A DNA stretch of 64,000 nt from Thalassospiraceae bacterium LMO-SO8 (GTDB lineage: Bacteria; Pseudomonadota; Alphaproteobacteria; Rhodospirillales; Casp-alpha2). Location: NCBI GenBank assembly GCA_031655335.1, contig CP134226.1, positions 3,716,001 to 3,780,000 on the forward strand, in the 5' to 3' direction. Position numbers and translations under genes: made by a program. Below the pieces are notes generated by a model, which was given only the letters and a program-made list of their open reading frames with translations, ran no database searches and was not told the DNA's origin. Numbering within the stretch: position 1 is the first letter of the stretch; every line of letters starts with the position of its first letter. Shown here in pieces: positions 18,207 to 26,437 of this stretch.

Positions 18207-19739
18207 CTAAAGCGGGATGTTCCCGTGCTTTTTCCAAGGATTCTTCAAATCCTTGTTCTTCAGCATGCGCAAGCTGCGGCAGATCCGTGTCCGCGTGCCG
18301 TGGGGCATGATGACGTCGTCGATGAAACCGCGGCTGCCGGCGATGAAGGGATTGGCGAAGCGGGTGCGGTATTCCTCGGTCCGGGCGGCGATCTTTTCCT
18401 GGTCGCCCAGGTCGCCGCGGAAAATGATTTCGACGGCACCCTTGGGCCCCATGACGGCGATTTCCGCCGTCGGCCAGGCGTAATTGGCGTCGCCGCGCAG
18501 ATGCTTGGACGACATCACGTCGTAGGCCCCGCCATAGGCCTTGCGGGTGATGACCGTGACCTTGGGCACCGTGGCCTCGGCATAGGCGTACAGAAGTTTC
18601 GCCCCGTGCTTGATGATGCCGCCGTATTCCTGCGCCGTGCCGGGTAGGAAGCCGGGCACGTCGACGAAGGTCACCAGGGGGATGTTGAAGGAATCACAGA
18701 AACGCACGAAACGTCCCGCCTTGGTCGCCGACGCGATGTCGAGACAACCGGCCAGCACCATGGGCTGGTTGGCGACGATGCCGACGGTCGAGCCCTCCAT
18801 GCGGGCGAAGCCGATCACGATGTTGCCCGCGTAATCGGGCTGCAGTTCGAAGAAATCGCCCTCGTCCACGACCTTCTCGATCAATTCCTTCATGTCGTAG
18901 GGCTTGTTCGGATTGTCGGGGATCAGGGTGTCCAACGACATCTCGACCCGGTCGTGGGGGTCGGGCGTCGGGCGGACCGGCGGCTTTTCCCGGTTGTTGG
19001 CGGGCAGGAAGTCGATGAAGCGGCGCAGGTACAACAGCGCCTGCAAATCGTCCGTGAAGGCCTTGTCGGCGACCCCGGACTTGGTCGTATGGGTCGAGGC
19101 GCCGCCCAGTTGTTCCTGGGTCACTTCCTCATGGGTCACCGTTTTCACAACATCGGGGCCGGTGACAAACATGTACGATGAGTCCTGCACCATGAAAATG
19201 AAGTCGGTCATGGCCGGCGAATAGACGGCGCCGCCCGCGCAGGGACCCATGATGCAGGAAATCTGCGGCACCACGCCGGACGCCAGGACGTTGCGCTGAA
19301 ACACCTCGGCATACCCGGCCAGGGAATCCACGCCTTCCTGGATGCGGGCACCTCCGGAATCGTTAAGGCCGATCACGGGAGCGCCGACCTTCATGGCCTG
19401 ATCCATGATCTTGCAGATCTTTTCCGCGTGGCTTGCCGACAGCGAGCCGCCGAACACGGTGAAATCCTGGCTGAACACGAAAATCAGGCGGCCGTTCACC
19501 GTGCCGTAGCCGGTGACCACGCCGTCGCCCGGGGTCGATTGTTCGGCCATGCCGAAATCCGTGCAGCGGTGTTCGACGAACATGTCCCATTCCTCGAAGG
19601 AACCGGGGTCCAGCAGCACCTCGATGCGTTCGCGGGCGGTCAGCTTGCCCTTGCCGTGCTGGGCGTCGATGCGCCGCTCGCCGCCGCCCATGCGGGCGCG
19701 GTCGCGTTTTTCTTCAAGCTGCCGGATGATGTCGTACAT
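18207..19739 (-). CDS. pccB: Propionyl-CoA carboxylase, beta (carboxyltransferase) subunit
   Basis: This 510-residue subunit transfers carboxyl from biotin to propionyl-CoA, partnering with the PccA-like subunit at 1043-3028. It has two crotonase-like halves: an N-terminal carboxyltransferase domain ([20 protein letters not shown] to about residue 265) and a C-terminal one ([18 protein letters not shown] onward). [19 protein letters not shown] and [16 protein letters not shown] supply the first oxyanion hole, and [14 protein letters not shown] the second. The ATG at 19739 yields the family start [18 protein letters not shown]; longer in-frame starts lack resemblance. A 26-bp hairpin-forming palindrome lies about 130 bp upstream. 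The 15-kb separation from pccA is unusual. Confidence 0.94.
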   Translation of the reverse strand: MYDIIRQLEEKRDRARMGGGERRIDAQHGKGKLTARERIEVLLDPGSFEEWDMFVEHRCTDFGMAEQSTPGDGVVTGYGTVNGRLIFVFSQDFTVFGGSLSASHAEKICKIMDQAMKVGAPVIGLNDSGGARIQEGVDSLAGYAEVFQRNVLASGVVPQISCIMGPCAGGAVYSPAMTDFIFMVQDSSYMFVTGPDVVKTVTHEEVTQEQLGGASTHTTKSGVADKAFTDDLQALLYLRRFIDFLPANNREKPPVRPTPDPHDRVEMSLDTLIPDNPNKPYDMKELIEKVVDEGDFFELQPDYAGNIVIGFARMEGSTVGIVANQPMVLAGCLDIASATKAGRFVRFCDSFNIPLVTFVDVPGFLPGTAQEYGGIIKHGAKLLYAYAEATVPKVTVITRKAYGGAYDVMSSKHLRGDANYAWPTAEIAVMGPKGAVEIIFRGDLGDQEKIAARTEEYRTRFANPFIAGSRGFIDDVIMPHGTRTRICRSLRMLKNKDLKNPWKKHGNIPL

Positions 19740-20049
19740 GGAATCGCGTCTCGCTGATGGTCGTTTCGCCGCGGGGTTCGGGAGGGGGCAAAGGATACTG
19801 TCGGGTCTTATGTTGCGCCAGCGAAAATGCCACCCCCCAAGATGCCACCCCTCCATGCTCGCCATAATAGATGAATAATTTTTTATTCATCTACATGGCA
19901 CCTCGTTAACCATCATGATATAAGCATCCCGCGCTGTTCGGCGGAAACGTGTTCGCGAATGGTTAATCAATAAATTCCGGGCCGGAAGAGCCCACTCATC
20001 AGGGTGTGTCGCGCGGTCGGGCCTAGATTTAGGGGAGCCTCGGGGACGC
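19740..20049. other. Divergent intergenic region between pccB and a CheY-like gene
   Basis: This 310-bp AT-richer region carries no convincing gene. It holds the 26-bp dyad at 19868-19893 and two copies of TTAACCAT, one on each strand (19906-19913 and 19959-19966). TTAACCAT resembles a CtrA half-site, but the full TTAA-N7-TTAA spacing is absent. Both divergent promoters probably lie here. Confidence 0.5.
19868..19893. promoter_or_regulatory. 26-bp perfect dyad upstream of pccB
   Basis: Arms TAGATGAATAA and TTATTCATCTA are perfect 11-bp complements separated by TTTT. It lies in an otherwise GC-rich neighbourhood, 129 bp before the pccB start. Neither strand gives a T-tract after the stem, so an operator is favoured over a terminator. 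Confidence 0.5.
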
Positions 20050-20622
20050 ATGCCCGATTACAATCTTTCGCGTTTAAACGTGCTGGTCGTCGAGCAACAT
20101 GCGCCGATGCGGCACCTGATCCGCAACATCCTGCACGAGTTCGGGATCGAGAACGTGCGCGATGCCGGCGACGAGGAAACCGCCTTCGAATTATTCCAGG
20201 ATTTTCCCGCCGATCTGGTGCTGACCGACTGGTCGCCGGGCTTGAACGGCATGTCGTTCCTCGACCGCATCCGCAAGCATGCGGAAAGCCGCGACATGTT
20301 CGCGCCCGTGGTGATGATCACCGCCTTCACGGAACTGCATCAGGTGTGCAAGGCACGCGATGCCGGGATCAACGAATTCCTGGCCAAGCCGTTTTCCGCC
20401 CATCTGATCTATTCGCGCATCAAGTCGCTGATCGAGAATCCCCGCCTGTACGTCCGGGCCGACAGCTATTTCGGCCCTGACCGGCGCCGCCGGGCGCTTA
20501 ACTACCGCGGCCGCGAACGTCGCGACAGCGCGCCGACGGAACTGCCGACCCCACGCGGACGGGCCGCCACGCCGCTGAACACCAGCGGCCCGGCACCGGG
20601 CAGCAACCCGCTCTACAATTGA
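20050..20622 (+). CDS. CheY-like single-domain response regulator with C-terminal tail
   Basis: This 190-residue protein has a receiver domain (residues 8-130) and a basic, disordered tail. The phospho-acceptor is Asp60 in LVLTDWSPG, and the conserved Lys is in LAKPFSAHL. The acidic pocket position is only partly acidic: Glu15-Gln16 replaces the usual Asp/Glu pair. The tail motif RRRRALNYRGRERRD recurs in alphaproteobacterial stand-alone receivers of this kind. There is no DNA-binding domain, so it acts by protein contacts. No cognate kinase is adjacent. It converges with the ATP12 gene, with 15 bp between stops. Confidence 0.88.
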   Translation: MPDYNLSRLNVLVVEQHAPMRHLIRNILHEFGIENVRDAGDEETAFELFQDFPADLVLTDWSPGLNGMSFLDRIRKHAESRDMFAPVVMITAFTELHQVCKARDAGINEFLAKPFSAHLIYSRIKSLIENPRLYVRADSYFGPDRRRRALNYRGRERRDSAPTELPTPRGRAATPLNTSGPAPGSNPLYN

Positions 20623-20637
20623 TCCTGACCTGACGGC

Positions 20638-21372
20638 CTAGAGCAGACCCAGGAAGGTTTCCGCCTGGACGATTTCCGCCTGCAGGGCACGCAGCCGGTC
20701 GACGGCTTCCTTGTCCGCCCCCCATTTCGCGCTCTGATAGCTTTCGTCCAGTTGCGACAGGGCGACCGCCGCCGAGGCGTCAAGCCGCCCCCGCACCACA
20801 GCCAGACCGATCACCAGGGACCCCGCCGCCTGTGCCACGGTGGCCAGCGCCGTCAGCCGATAGGCATCCAGGCCCGCGACCGCGCGGGCAAGCGCCGCGA
20901 TGGCCGCCTTGGGCTGCTCCACGGGCACGATGCCCTCGGTCACCACAAGCGCGGCCCCCAGATCATTCGCCGCCCAGGCCAGCAAGGGATCCCAGCGATC
21001 GGCCTGAAGCTGCACAAGATCCGTCGGCGCCGTGGCCCGGTAGCACAGCAGATCCGTCTCACCGTATCGGACGATGCGGTCGGCGACCTCGGCCTGCTGC
21101 GGCGCGATGCGGTCGATGGCCGTGAACGCCAACTGGGTCAGCGGCATGGAGGCGGGCAATATCTTTTCCGACTGGGCGTCCCATTCCGCCGCCACGGCCT
21201 CGGCCAGGGGGCGGCTCGGCACGGCAAGATCGCGGGCAACGGGCGACTTTACCCGCCGGCCGTCGAGCAATATCTGGAACGCCTCCCCTGTCCCATTTGC
21301 GGCAGGATCATCGACCGCAACCGGGGCGACCGTGACGTCGCGGTAGAACCGTTTCATATCGGGTTTCAGCAT
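20638..21372 (-). CDS. ATP12-family F1-ATPase assembly chaperone
   Basis: This 244-residue protein matches the ATP12 chaperone family, which binds the F1 alpha subunit before hexamer assembly in mitochondria and alphaproteobacteria. KRFYRDVTV at the N-terminus, ILLDGRRVKSPVARDLAVPS, AVAAEWDAQSEKI and MPLTQLAFTAIDRI are recognisable family blocks, as is LLCYRA. The start may be six codons downstream at 21357 (MKRFYRDV), which fits better with homologues. It lies 27 bp after the AsmA-like stop and is probably cotranscribed with the HAD phosphatase and AsmA genes. Confidence 0.9.
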   Translation of the reverse strand: MLKPDMKRFYRDVTVAPVAVDDPAANGTGEAFQILLDGRRVKSPVARDLAVPSRPLAEAVAAEWDAQSEKILPASMPLTQLAFTAIDRIAPQQAEVADRIVRYGETDLLCYRATAPTDLVQLQADRWDPLLAWAANDLGAALVVTEGIVPVEQPKAAIAALARAVAGLDAYRLTALATVAQAAGSLVIGLAVVRGRLDASAAVALSQLDESYQSAKWGADKEAVDRLRALQAEIVQAETFLGLL

Positions 21373-21399
21373 GGCGTGATCCGGAGTGTTGAGCGGCGG

Positions 21400-23706
21400 T
21401 TACTTGCCGAGCAGGCCCTTGAGGCCGCCCAAGCCCTTTTCCAGGTTCTGCAAGGCCCCGCCACCGGACTTGGGCTTTTCCTGCGGCTGCTGCTGAGCGG
21501 GCGCCGGTTTGGCCGCCCCCTTCGACGGCGCCACCTGCTTGCCGGCCAGGGCCTGGGCGCAATAGTCCGTGTCGTCCGTGCTGGTCGCGCGGTTGAACGC
21601 ACTTTGCGCCAATGCCGACAGACCGAACGTCATGATCGCGGCGGCGCCGCTGGCCACGTTGGACGCCATGCCGGTCACCAGATCCGCCGGATTGACCTTC
21701 GGTTCGGGCTTGGCCAAGGTACCGCGCACCGCGACCGGCACAATGGTGGCCGACAGCAGGCTGGTCTTCTTGGCGCGCGGCTCAAGCACCAGATTCAACG
21801 TCTCGTCCCGCAGGTTTATGCCACCGACGCCGACCACGGACAGCCCCCCCGTCTCAAGCACCAATGCCTTGGCGTTGGCGATCCCTTTCACGACATCGAA
21901 ATCGACGACGGCGCAGCGCAGATCCTTGTCGCCCTTGCTGTCGATCAGCGGTATGGCCGACAGGATGTCGGCCGACGCCACGTTCAACAGCGTGCTGTCG
22001 ATATGGCCCTTTTCCGAGACCACGCGCAGCTTGCCGTCCAGCCCGGCCATGATCTGGCGGACACTTGTCCCCGCCCCCGTCACCTTAAGCGTCACGTCGG
22101 CGGTGCCCTCGGCCACGGACTTCTGTCCCATGGCGGCGGCCAACTTGCCGTAGTCCAGCTTGGCGACGTTCAGGTTTACGGCGAGCGGCGGCACGGCCTG
22201 ATCCGCCCCCAGGGTGATTTCGCCGGAAATCACGCCGTCGGCGACCGTCGCCTGCATCGGCTTCACGGTCAGGCGCCCGCCCTGCAACAGCACGCCCAGG
22301 CGCAGGCCGGTCACGTCCATCTTGTTCACACGCAGGCGGGTGGCGGCCAGATTGATGTCCGCATCCACGGCCTTGAGCCCGTCCAGCGGCAATGGGTCGG
22401 CCGGAAACAGGCGGCCGTCGGCGGCCGGCGGCGCCGGTTTCCCATCGCCCTTGGGCAGAAGTTCGTCCAGGTCCAGCAGCGTCGATTGCAGGTCCGCGGA
22501 AACCTTGGGCCGCGCCCCGCCCAGGTTCAGCGCGGCCGTGCCCTTGAGATCACTCGCGCCAATCTTCACGTCCACGTCCTGAAGGCGGTATCCGCCGTCC
22601 TTGTCGGTGACACGCGCCGAGGCCGTCACGGCAGGCAGCGGCGGCGCCTCTGCCCCCAGGTCCTTGGCAAGACCGGCGGGGTCCTGCACCGTCGCCGCGA
22701 TTTGCAGATCGATGCCTTGAGCCTTGATCGCGTCGGCGATCGACCCGGCGGCGGTCAGCGCCGTTTCCCCGGGCCGCCCCAGGGAAGCCTTCAGATTGCT
22801 GACGCTGGGCTTGGTCGACGACCCGGTGACGGTCAGCGACACGTCATAGGGGCCGAGGTCGGGCACCTTCAGCGATGCCAATTGAGGCGCGAGTTTGGCC
22901 GCCGTCGCCAGGGTTTCGGAAAGGGAGTCCCCCTTGATCGACAGGGTCAGGGCCAGGCCGGTCATGGCCCTGGGATCGGCGATGGCGCCGCGTACCGTCA
23001 TGTCGGCCCCCAAAGCCTGCGCCTTGAGGTCGAGCGGCATCTCGCCGCCCGCCGTCAATTGCCGGATCGAGGCGATCGTGCCGGCGGCGGAAAAGTCCTC
23101 GCCGTTCACATCCCCTTTCAGGGCAACGCGCAGCGGCGCCTCGATCCCATCGGCCCCCAGGTCGAGGGACGGCAGGGTCAGGCGCGTCTGTTCGCCCGTG
23201 CGGCCGTCGCGGTAGGTGACGCGCAGATCCTTGATATGAACCTTGCGGACGAGCGGCAGGTTGCCGCCGCCGGACGATTCCTCGGCGGGGGCGGCCGATT
23301 TGCCGTCCGCCGCGCCGAACTGCCAGTTGCCGCGTCCCTGCTTGTCCGTTTCGGCCAGCAGGTCGAGCCCGATCAGGACCACACGCTTCACGTCCACCTT
23401 GCTCGACAGCAACGGCAGCAAGGCGACCTCGGCCTCCAGGCGTTTCAAGGTCACCATGTCCGGCCGCGAGCCCCAGGGCGCGTTGGCGAAGGTCACGCCG
23501 TCGACATAGAGCGACGGGGTAAGCGAAATATTGAGCTTGAGGTCGCCCGATATCTTCAGGTCGCGCCCCGTCGCCTTCTTCGCCTCTTCGGCGATGACGC
23601 CCTTGTAATCGTTGAAGTCCAGGGAACTGAGCACCGCCACGGCGGCGACGACCACCGCGATCAGCAGCACGCCCAGGATCGATATGGTCTTGAACAGCCG
23701 CTTCAC
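21400..23706 (-). CDS. AsmA-family envelope protein
   Basis: This 768-residue protein has one N-terminal membrane anchor (ISILGVLLIAVVVAAVAVL) followed by the AsmA domain, beginning DFNDYKGVIAEEAKKATGR and LKISGDLKLNISLTPSL. The body is beta-rich and periplasmic, and the C-terminal part (GTADVTLKVTGAGTSVRQI, DGKLRV, VRGTLAKPEPKVNP) is typical of AsmA. These proteins belong to the same superfamily as TamB and YhdP, which bridge the envelope. The Pro/Lys-rich tail ends in a Gly/Leu/Lys repeat, LEKGLGGLKGLLGK. Its ATG overlaps the upstream HAD stop by 4 bp, so translation is coupled. Confidence 0.9.
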   Translation of the reverse strand: MKRLFKTISILGVLLIAVVVAAVAVLSSLDFNDYKGVIAEEAKKATGRDLKISGDLKLNISLTPSLYVDGVTFANAPWGSRPDMVTLKRLEAEVALLPLLSSKVDVKRVVLIGLDLLAETDKQGRGNWQFGAADGKSAAPAEESSGGGNLPLVRKVHIKDLRVTYRDGRTGEQTRLTLPSLDLGADGIEAPLRVALKGDVNGEDFSAAGTIASIRQLTAGGEMPLDLKAQALGADMTVRGAIADPRAMTGLALTLSIKGDSLSETLATAAKLAPQLASLKVPDLGPYDVSLTVTGSSTKPSVSNLKASLGRPGETALTAAGSIADAIKAQGIDLQIAATVQDPAGLAKDLGAEAPPLPAVTASARVTDKDGGYRLQDVDVKIGASDLKGTAALNLGGARPKVSADLQSTLLDLDELLPKGDGKPAPPAADGRLFPADPLPLDGLKAVDADINLAATRLRVNKMDVTGLRLGVLLQGGRLTVKPMQATVADGVISGEITLGADQAVPPLAVNLNVAKLDYGKLAAAMGQKSVAEGTADVTLKVTGAGTSVRQIMAGLDGKLRVVSEKGHIDSTLLNVASADILSAIPLIDSKGDKDLRCAVVDFDVVKGIANAKALVLETGGLSVVGVGGINLRDETLNLVLEPRAKKTSLLSATIVPVAVRGTLAKPEPKVNPADLVTGMASNVASGAAAIMTFGLSALAQSAFNRATSTDDTDYCAQALAGKQVAPSKGAAKPAPAQQQPQEKPKSGGGALQNLEKGLGGLKGLLGK

Positions 23707-24380
23707 GTCGACACCTCCATAAGTTCATTCAGATTGGGAACGAGGGCTTCAAAGCCGGGGATTACCCGGCGCGCGCCCGCCGCCGTCAGCTCCTCCGCCT
23801 CATGATAACCCCAGGCGACCCCGATGGCGAGGACACCGGCATTATTGGACATCTCCACATCGAAAGTGGTGTCGCCGATCATCACCGTATTGCCGGGATC
23901 AGCCCCCGCATCCGCCATGGCGTTCAGCAACATCCCGGGCGCCGGCTTGCCCGGCGCGCTGTCGGCGGTCTGCAGGGTCACGAAGCGACCTTTCAGGCCG
24001 TGGCGGTCCAGGGTCTGGTCCAGACCCCGCCGCCCCTTGCCCGTGGCAATGCCGAGCAGCCAGCCCGCCGCCTCCAGCGTATCGACGACGTCGTGCACGC
24101 CGGGGAACAACGGGTCGTCGATCTGCCCGCTGCGGCGCAGGTCGGAAAAGGTGTCGCGGTAGGCATCCGCCAGGTTTTCCGCCATGCCGGGGTCCGTGCC
24201 CGCGGGCGCCAAAACCATCGCCGCCGTGGCCAACGGCAGGCCGACCACGCGGCGGATATCGCGCGGCGCGGGCAGCGTCAGACCACAGGCCCGGAACGCC
24301 GCCTGCATGGAGCGCACGATGCTGTCCTGTGAATCGACGAGCGTGCCGTCGCAATCGAAAACGCAAAGCTTGATATTCAT
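23703..24380 (-). CDS. HAD-family hydrolase, phosphoglycolate phosphatase-like
   Basis: This 225-residue protein has the HAD motifs: motif I FDCDGTLVDSQDS with Asp9 and Asp11 as nucleophile and acid/base, a Thr/Ser in IATGKGRRGLD, and motif III/IV with GKPAPGML and MIGDTTFDVEMSNNAG. An alpha-helical cap follows motif I. This combination is that of phosphoglycolate phosphatase/pyrophosphatase-like subfamilies, but the substrate is uncertain. It overlaps the AsmA gene by 4 bp. In many alphaproteobacteria this gene lies between rluC and the ATP12 gene; here about 5 kb of other genes separate it from the rluA-type gene. Confidence 0.88.
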   Translation of the reverse strand: MNIKLCVFDCDGTLVDSQDSIVRSMQAAFRACGLTLPAPRDIRRVVGLPLATAAMVLAPAGTDPGMAENLADAYRDTFSDLRRSGQIDDPLFPGVHDVVDTLEAAGWLLGIATGKGRRGLDQTLDRHGLKGRFVTLQTADSAPGKPAPGMLLNAMADAGADPGNTVMIGDTTFDVEMSNNAGVLAIGVAWGYHEAEELTAAGARRVIPGFEALVPNLNELMEVST

Positions 24381-24689
24381 GACGCCGTTCTATGCCACGG
24401 GATTGTGGCGCTGCAAGGACACCTTTTTGCCGGCCCCGCACGCCACGGCGAAAAGGCCGGATATCCCGGCGACAAATCGCTTTTCGCGATTGCACCGCTT
24501 GCTTCGCACGGCGTTATAGTCAATTCTGCACCTGACTGTTGACGAGGAGCACAAGCGGACGGACCGGCGAGTTCGGTACGAATAATTCAGTATGTACAGA
24601 GCTCGATACACCGGAGCCGCCGTCGGGGGGCATGGCGCGCCTACGCAACAAGAACCAAACCCTCAATCTCTTTGGAAGGAAATACGACT
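24381..24689. other. Divergent intergenic region before the OmpA lipoproteins
   Basis: This 309-bp stretch carries no gene that I trust. A possible promoter reading rightwards has TTGCAC at 24490-24495 and TATAGT at 24515-24520, with a rather long 19-bp spacer. The last 50 bp belong to a segment repeated upstream of the second OmpA gene. Confidence 0.4.
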
Positions 24690-25330
24690 ATGAACATCCT
24701 GAACAGATTTGCTGTTTTGGGACTTACCGGTGCGTTGGTCGCTGCTTGCGCCAGCATGGACGGCGACACCGCGACGACGACCAAGGCCGAAGCCAAGCCC
24801 GCCGCGGCCAAGGCTGCTGAAAAGAAGACCAAACCGGACCAGAAGTACGTGATATATTTCGACTTCGGCAAGGCAGCCATGAATGAAGAGGGTACGACGG
24901 TTGCCTACAAGTTGATGGCCGATACCATAAACGGTTACAAGGCCATCCTGCTGACAGGCCACACCGACACCGCCGGTGATAAAAAATACAACCGAAAACT
25001 GTCGGAAAAGCGTGTTGAAAACGTGAAGCAGGCCTTTTCGGAAATCGGCATTGATCCGAACAAGATCATCACCCAGTTTTTCGGAGAAGACGAGCCCGCC
25101 GAAAAGACGGCGGACGGCGTCAAGAACGACAAAAACCGTCGGGTTGAGGTCGTTCTGAAGTTTTAGGTCGTCGGTTCAAGTAGCCGCCGGCCGGGGGGAG
25201 TAGAGGTCCACGCCTAAGCAATACGAGCCCAACTCTCAACCTTGGAAGGAAATACCGAAATGAAATTCCTGAACAGATTGGCTGTTCTGGGGCTGACCGG
25301 CGCATTGGTCGCCGCCTGTTCCAGCATCGA
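24638..25330 (+). repeat. Duplicated leader and signal-peptide segment of two OmpA genes
   Basis: The segments 24638-24760 and 25211-25330 are homologous. They share a CGCCTA-GCAA leader block, the ribosome site TTGGAAGGAAATAC, the coding start CTGAACAGATT, and the lipobox region. The similarity continues into the C-terminal OmpA domains, which shows a tandem gene duplication that included the untranslated leader. Confidence 0.8.
24690..25166 (+). CDS. OmpA-family lipoprotein (short paralogue)
   Basis: This 158-residue lipoprotein has a signal peptide with lipobox LVAAC and a C-terminal OmpA/Pal-like peptidoglycan-binding domain: YVIYFDFGKAAMNEEG, ILLTGHTDTAGDKKYNRKLS, and KNDKNRRVEVVL. The ATG at 24690 is chosen because GGAAGGA lies nine bases before it; a TTG 18 bp upstream would place the ribosome site inside the gene. 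A short Ala/Lys linker (EAKPAAAKAAEKK) joins the two parts. It probably anchors the outer membrane to peptidoglycan. It is the shorter copy of a tandem pair; the next gene starts 93 bp later. Confidence 0.9.
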   Translation: MNILNRFAVLGLTGALVAACASMDGDTATTTKAEAKPAAAKAAEKKTKPDQKYVIYFDFGKAAMNEEGTTVAYKLMADTINGYKAILLTGHTDTAGDKKYNRKLSEKRVENVKQAFSEIGIDPNKIITQFFGEDEPAEKTADGVKNDKNRRVEVVLKF

Positions 25331-26090
25331 CCTGGACGCCACGAAGAAGATGCCGCTTTCGGGCGACAACTTCCAAAAGGCGTTGTTCAAGGAGTATGTC
25401 GACCTTGCCCGTTCCGAAGACGATCAAGCCGACAGCCGGTCGGCGGTCTACTACAACACCCGGGCCCAGATGGCGGCCGCCGGCAAGGACACGGGTCCGC
25501 AGGATATGAAGGATCGCAAGATCCCCTCCAGCGCGACCGCCGACCTTGCCACCGCCCGCAAGAAACTGACCGATGCCCTTGCCGCCGGTGCCGGAAAGAC
25601 GGCGCCGGAAAAGGCGGCACGGGCCCAGGCCATGTTCGACTGCTGGATGGAACAGCAGGAAGAAAATGACCAGCCCAAGGACATTGCCGCCTGCCGCAGC
25701 GCCTTTGAGGAAGCCATGAAGGGTCTGGGCGGCGCCAAGGCCGCCAAGAAACCCAAACCCGCCAAGGAATTCGTCATCTACTTCGACTTCAACAAGGCGA
25801 CGTTGAACGAAGCGGCGACCGCGGTTGCCTATCAGGTGATGGCGGAATCCATTTCCGGATACAAGTCGATCATGCTGACCGGCCATGCGGATACGGCGGG
25901 CGACAAGAACTACAACCGCAAACTGTCGGAAATGCGGGTCAATGCCGTGAAGAAGGCCTTCACGGAAATCGGCCTGGACCCGGCGAAAACCGCGGTTCAA
26001 TTCTTCGGTGAGGACGCGCCGGCCGAAAAGACGGCCGACGGCGTCAAGAACGAGAAGAACCGCCGGGTAACGGTGATCCTGACACAATAG
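25260..26090 (+). CDS. OmpA-family lipoprotein (long paralogue)
   Basis: This 276-residue lipoprotein shares the signal peptide (MKFLNRLAVLGLTGALVAAC) and OmpA C-terminal domain of its neighbour. It also has about 120 extra residues between lipobox and OmpA domain, with helical, acidic content (FQKALFKEYVDLARSEDDQAD) and ADLATARKKLTDALAAGAG. The peptidoglycan-contacting segment is LTGHADTAGDKNYNRKLS, and the end is EKNRRVTVIL. The insert resembles central regions of several alphaproteobacterial OmpA-like proteins of unknown role. The ATG at 25260 sits nine bases after GGAAGGA. A clear terminator follows at 26119-26152. Confidence 0.9.
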   Translation: MKFLNRLAVLGLTGALVAACSSIDLDATKKMPLSGDNFQKALFKEYVDLARSEDDQADSRSAVYYNTRAQMAAAGKDTGPQDMKDRKIPSSATADLATARKKLTDALAAGAGKTAPEKAARAQAMFDCWMEQQEENDQPKDIAACRSAFEEAMKGLGGAKAAKKPKPAKEFVIYFDFNKATLNEAATAVAYQVMAESISGYKSIMLTGHADTAGDKNYNRKLSEMRVNAVKKAFTEIGLDPAKTAVQFFGEDAPAEKTADGVKNEKNRRVTVILTQ

Positions 26091-26118
26091 GATCGGCGTT
26101 CCTCGGAACCAATCGCAG

Positions 26119-26152
26119 GGGGCGGCACCGCAAGGCGCCGCCCCTTCGTTTT
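26119..26152 (+). terminator. Terminator after the OmpA lipoprotein pair
   Basis: Arms GGGGCGGC (26119-26126) and GCCGCCCC (26137-26144) enclose a ten-base loop, followed by TTCGTTTT on the plus strand. It lies 28 bp after the second OmpA stop. Confidence 0.75.
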
Positions 26153-26188
26153 GGCCCCTCCCCTTCTGCCGGCGTCCGGGCGCCGGAC

Positions 26189-26217
26189 AAAAAAAAGCCG
26201 CTCAACGGAGCGGCTTT
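26189..26217 (-). terminator. Strong terminator of the two-component operon
   Basis: Arms AAAGCCGCTC and GAGCGGCTTT pair perfectly over ten bases with a four-base loop. On the minus strand the stem is followed by a run of eight T. It lies 220 bp after the histidine kinase stop and directly at the stop codon of the small 65-codon frame at 26216-26413. Confidence 0.88.
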
Positions 26218-26413
26218 AAGTTTCGAGGGTGAGCCGCCGCAAATCAGTATGATCTGCGACGGTACGGTGAATTCGTAAACGCGGCGGAGCCCATCCAACC
26301 CGTCCTGGGCCCACCACATCCAGGGCAAACCACCAATGGCCGTCACCCCGGATGTTGAAATCCATGACGAAGTGTCGGCGATCAAGCTGACCGCTACCTG
26401 ACAAATCGAACAT
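26216..26413 (-). CDS. Doubtful small protein or decayed gene downstream of the kinase
   Basis: A 65-residue frame starts at ATG 26413, 24 bp after the kinase stop, and ends in TAA right at the terminator, which would suit a real gene. No ribosome site precedes it, and base composition is lower in GC than in neighbours. The N-terminal half looks protein-like (MDFNIRGDGHWWFALDVV). The continuation that looks most protein-like, GLRRVYEFTVPSQIILI, lies in the next frame, reached if one C is removed from the CCC near 26310. It could be a small gene, a frameshifted pseudogene, or a long 3' untranslated region. I assign no function. Confidence 0.3.
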   Translation of the reverse strand: MFDLSGSGQLDRRHFVMDFNIRGDGHWWFALDVVGPGRVGWAPPRLRIHRTVADHTDLRRLTLET

Positions 26414-26437
26414 TATTGGGAATCTTGGGTCGGCGCC

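Noticed and set aside
19906-19966. TTAACCAT copies as a CtrA site
   Set aside because: The full TTAA-N7-TTAA arrangement is missing and the two copies are in opposite orientations 45 bp apart, so I do not call a CtrA operator.
24390-24611. A 73-codon minus-strand frame in the gap before the OmpA genes
   Set aside because: No ribosome site, Arg/Ser/Cys-rich translation, and it overlaps a likely promoter and leader.
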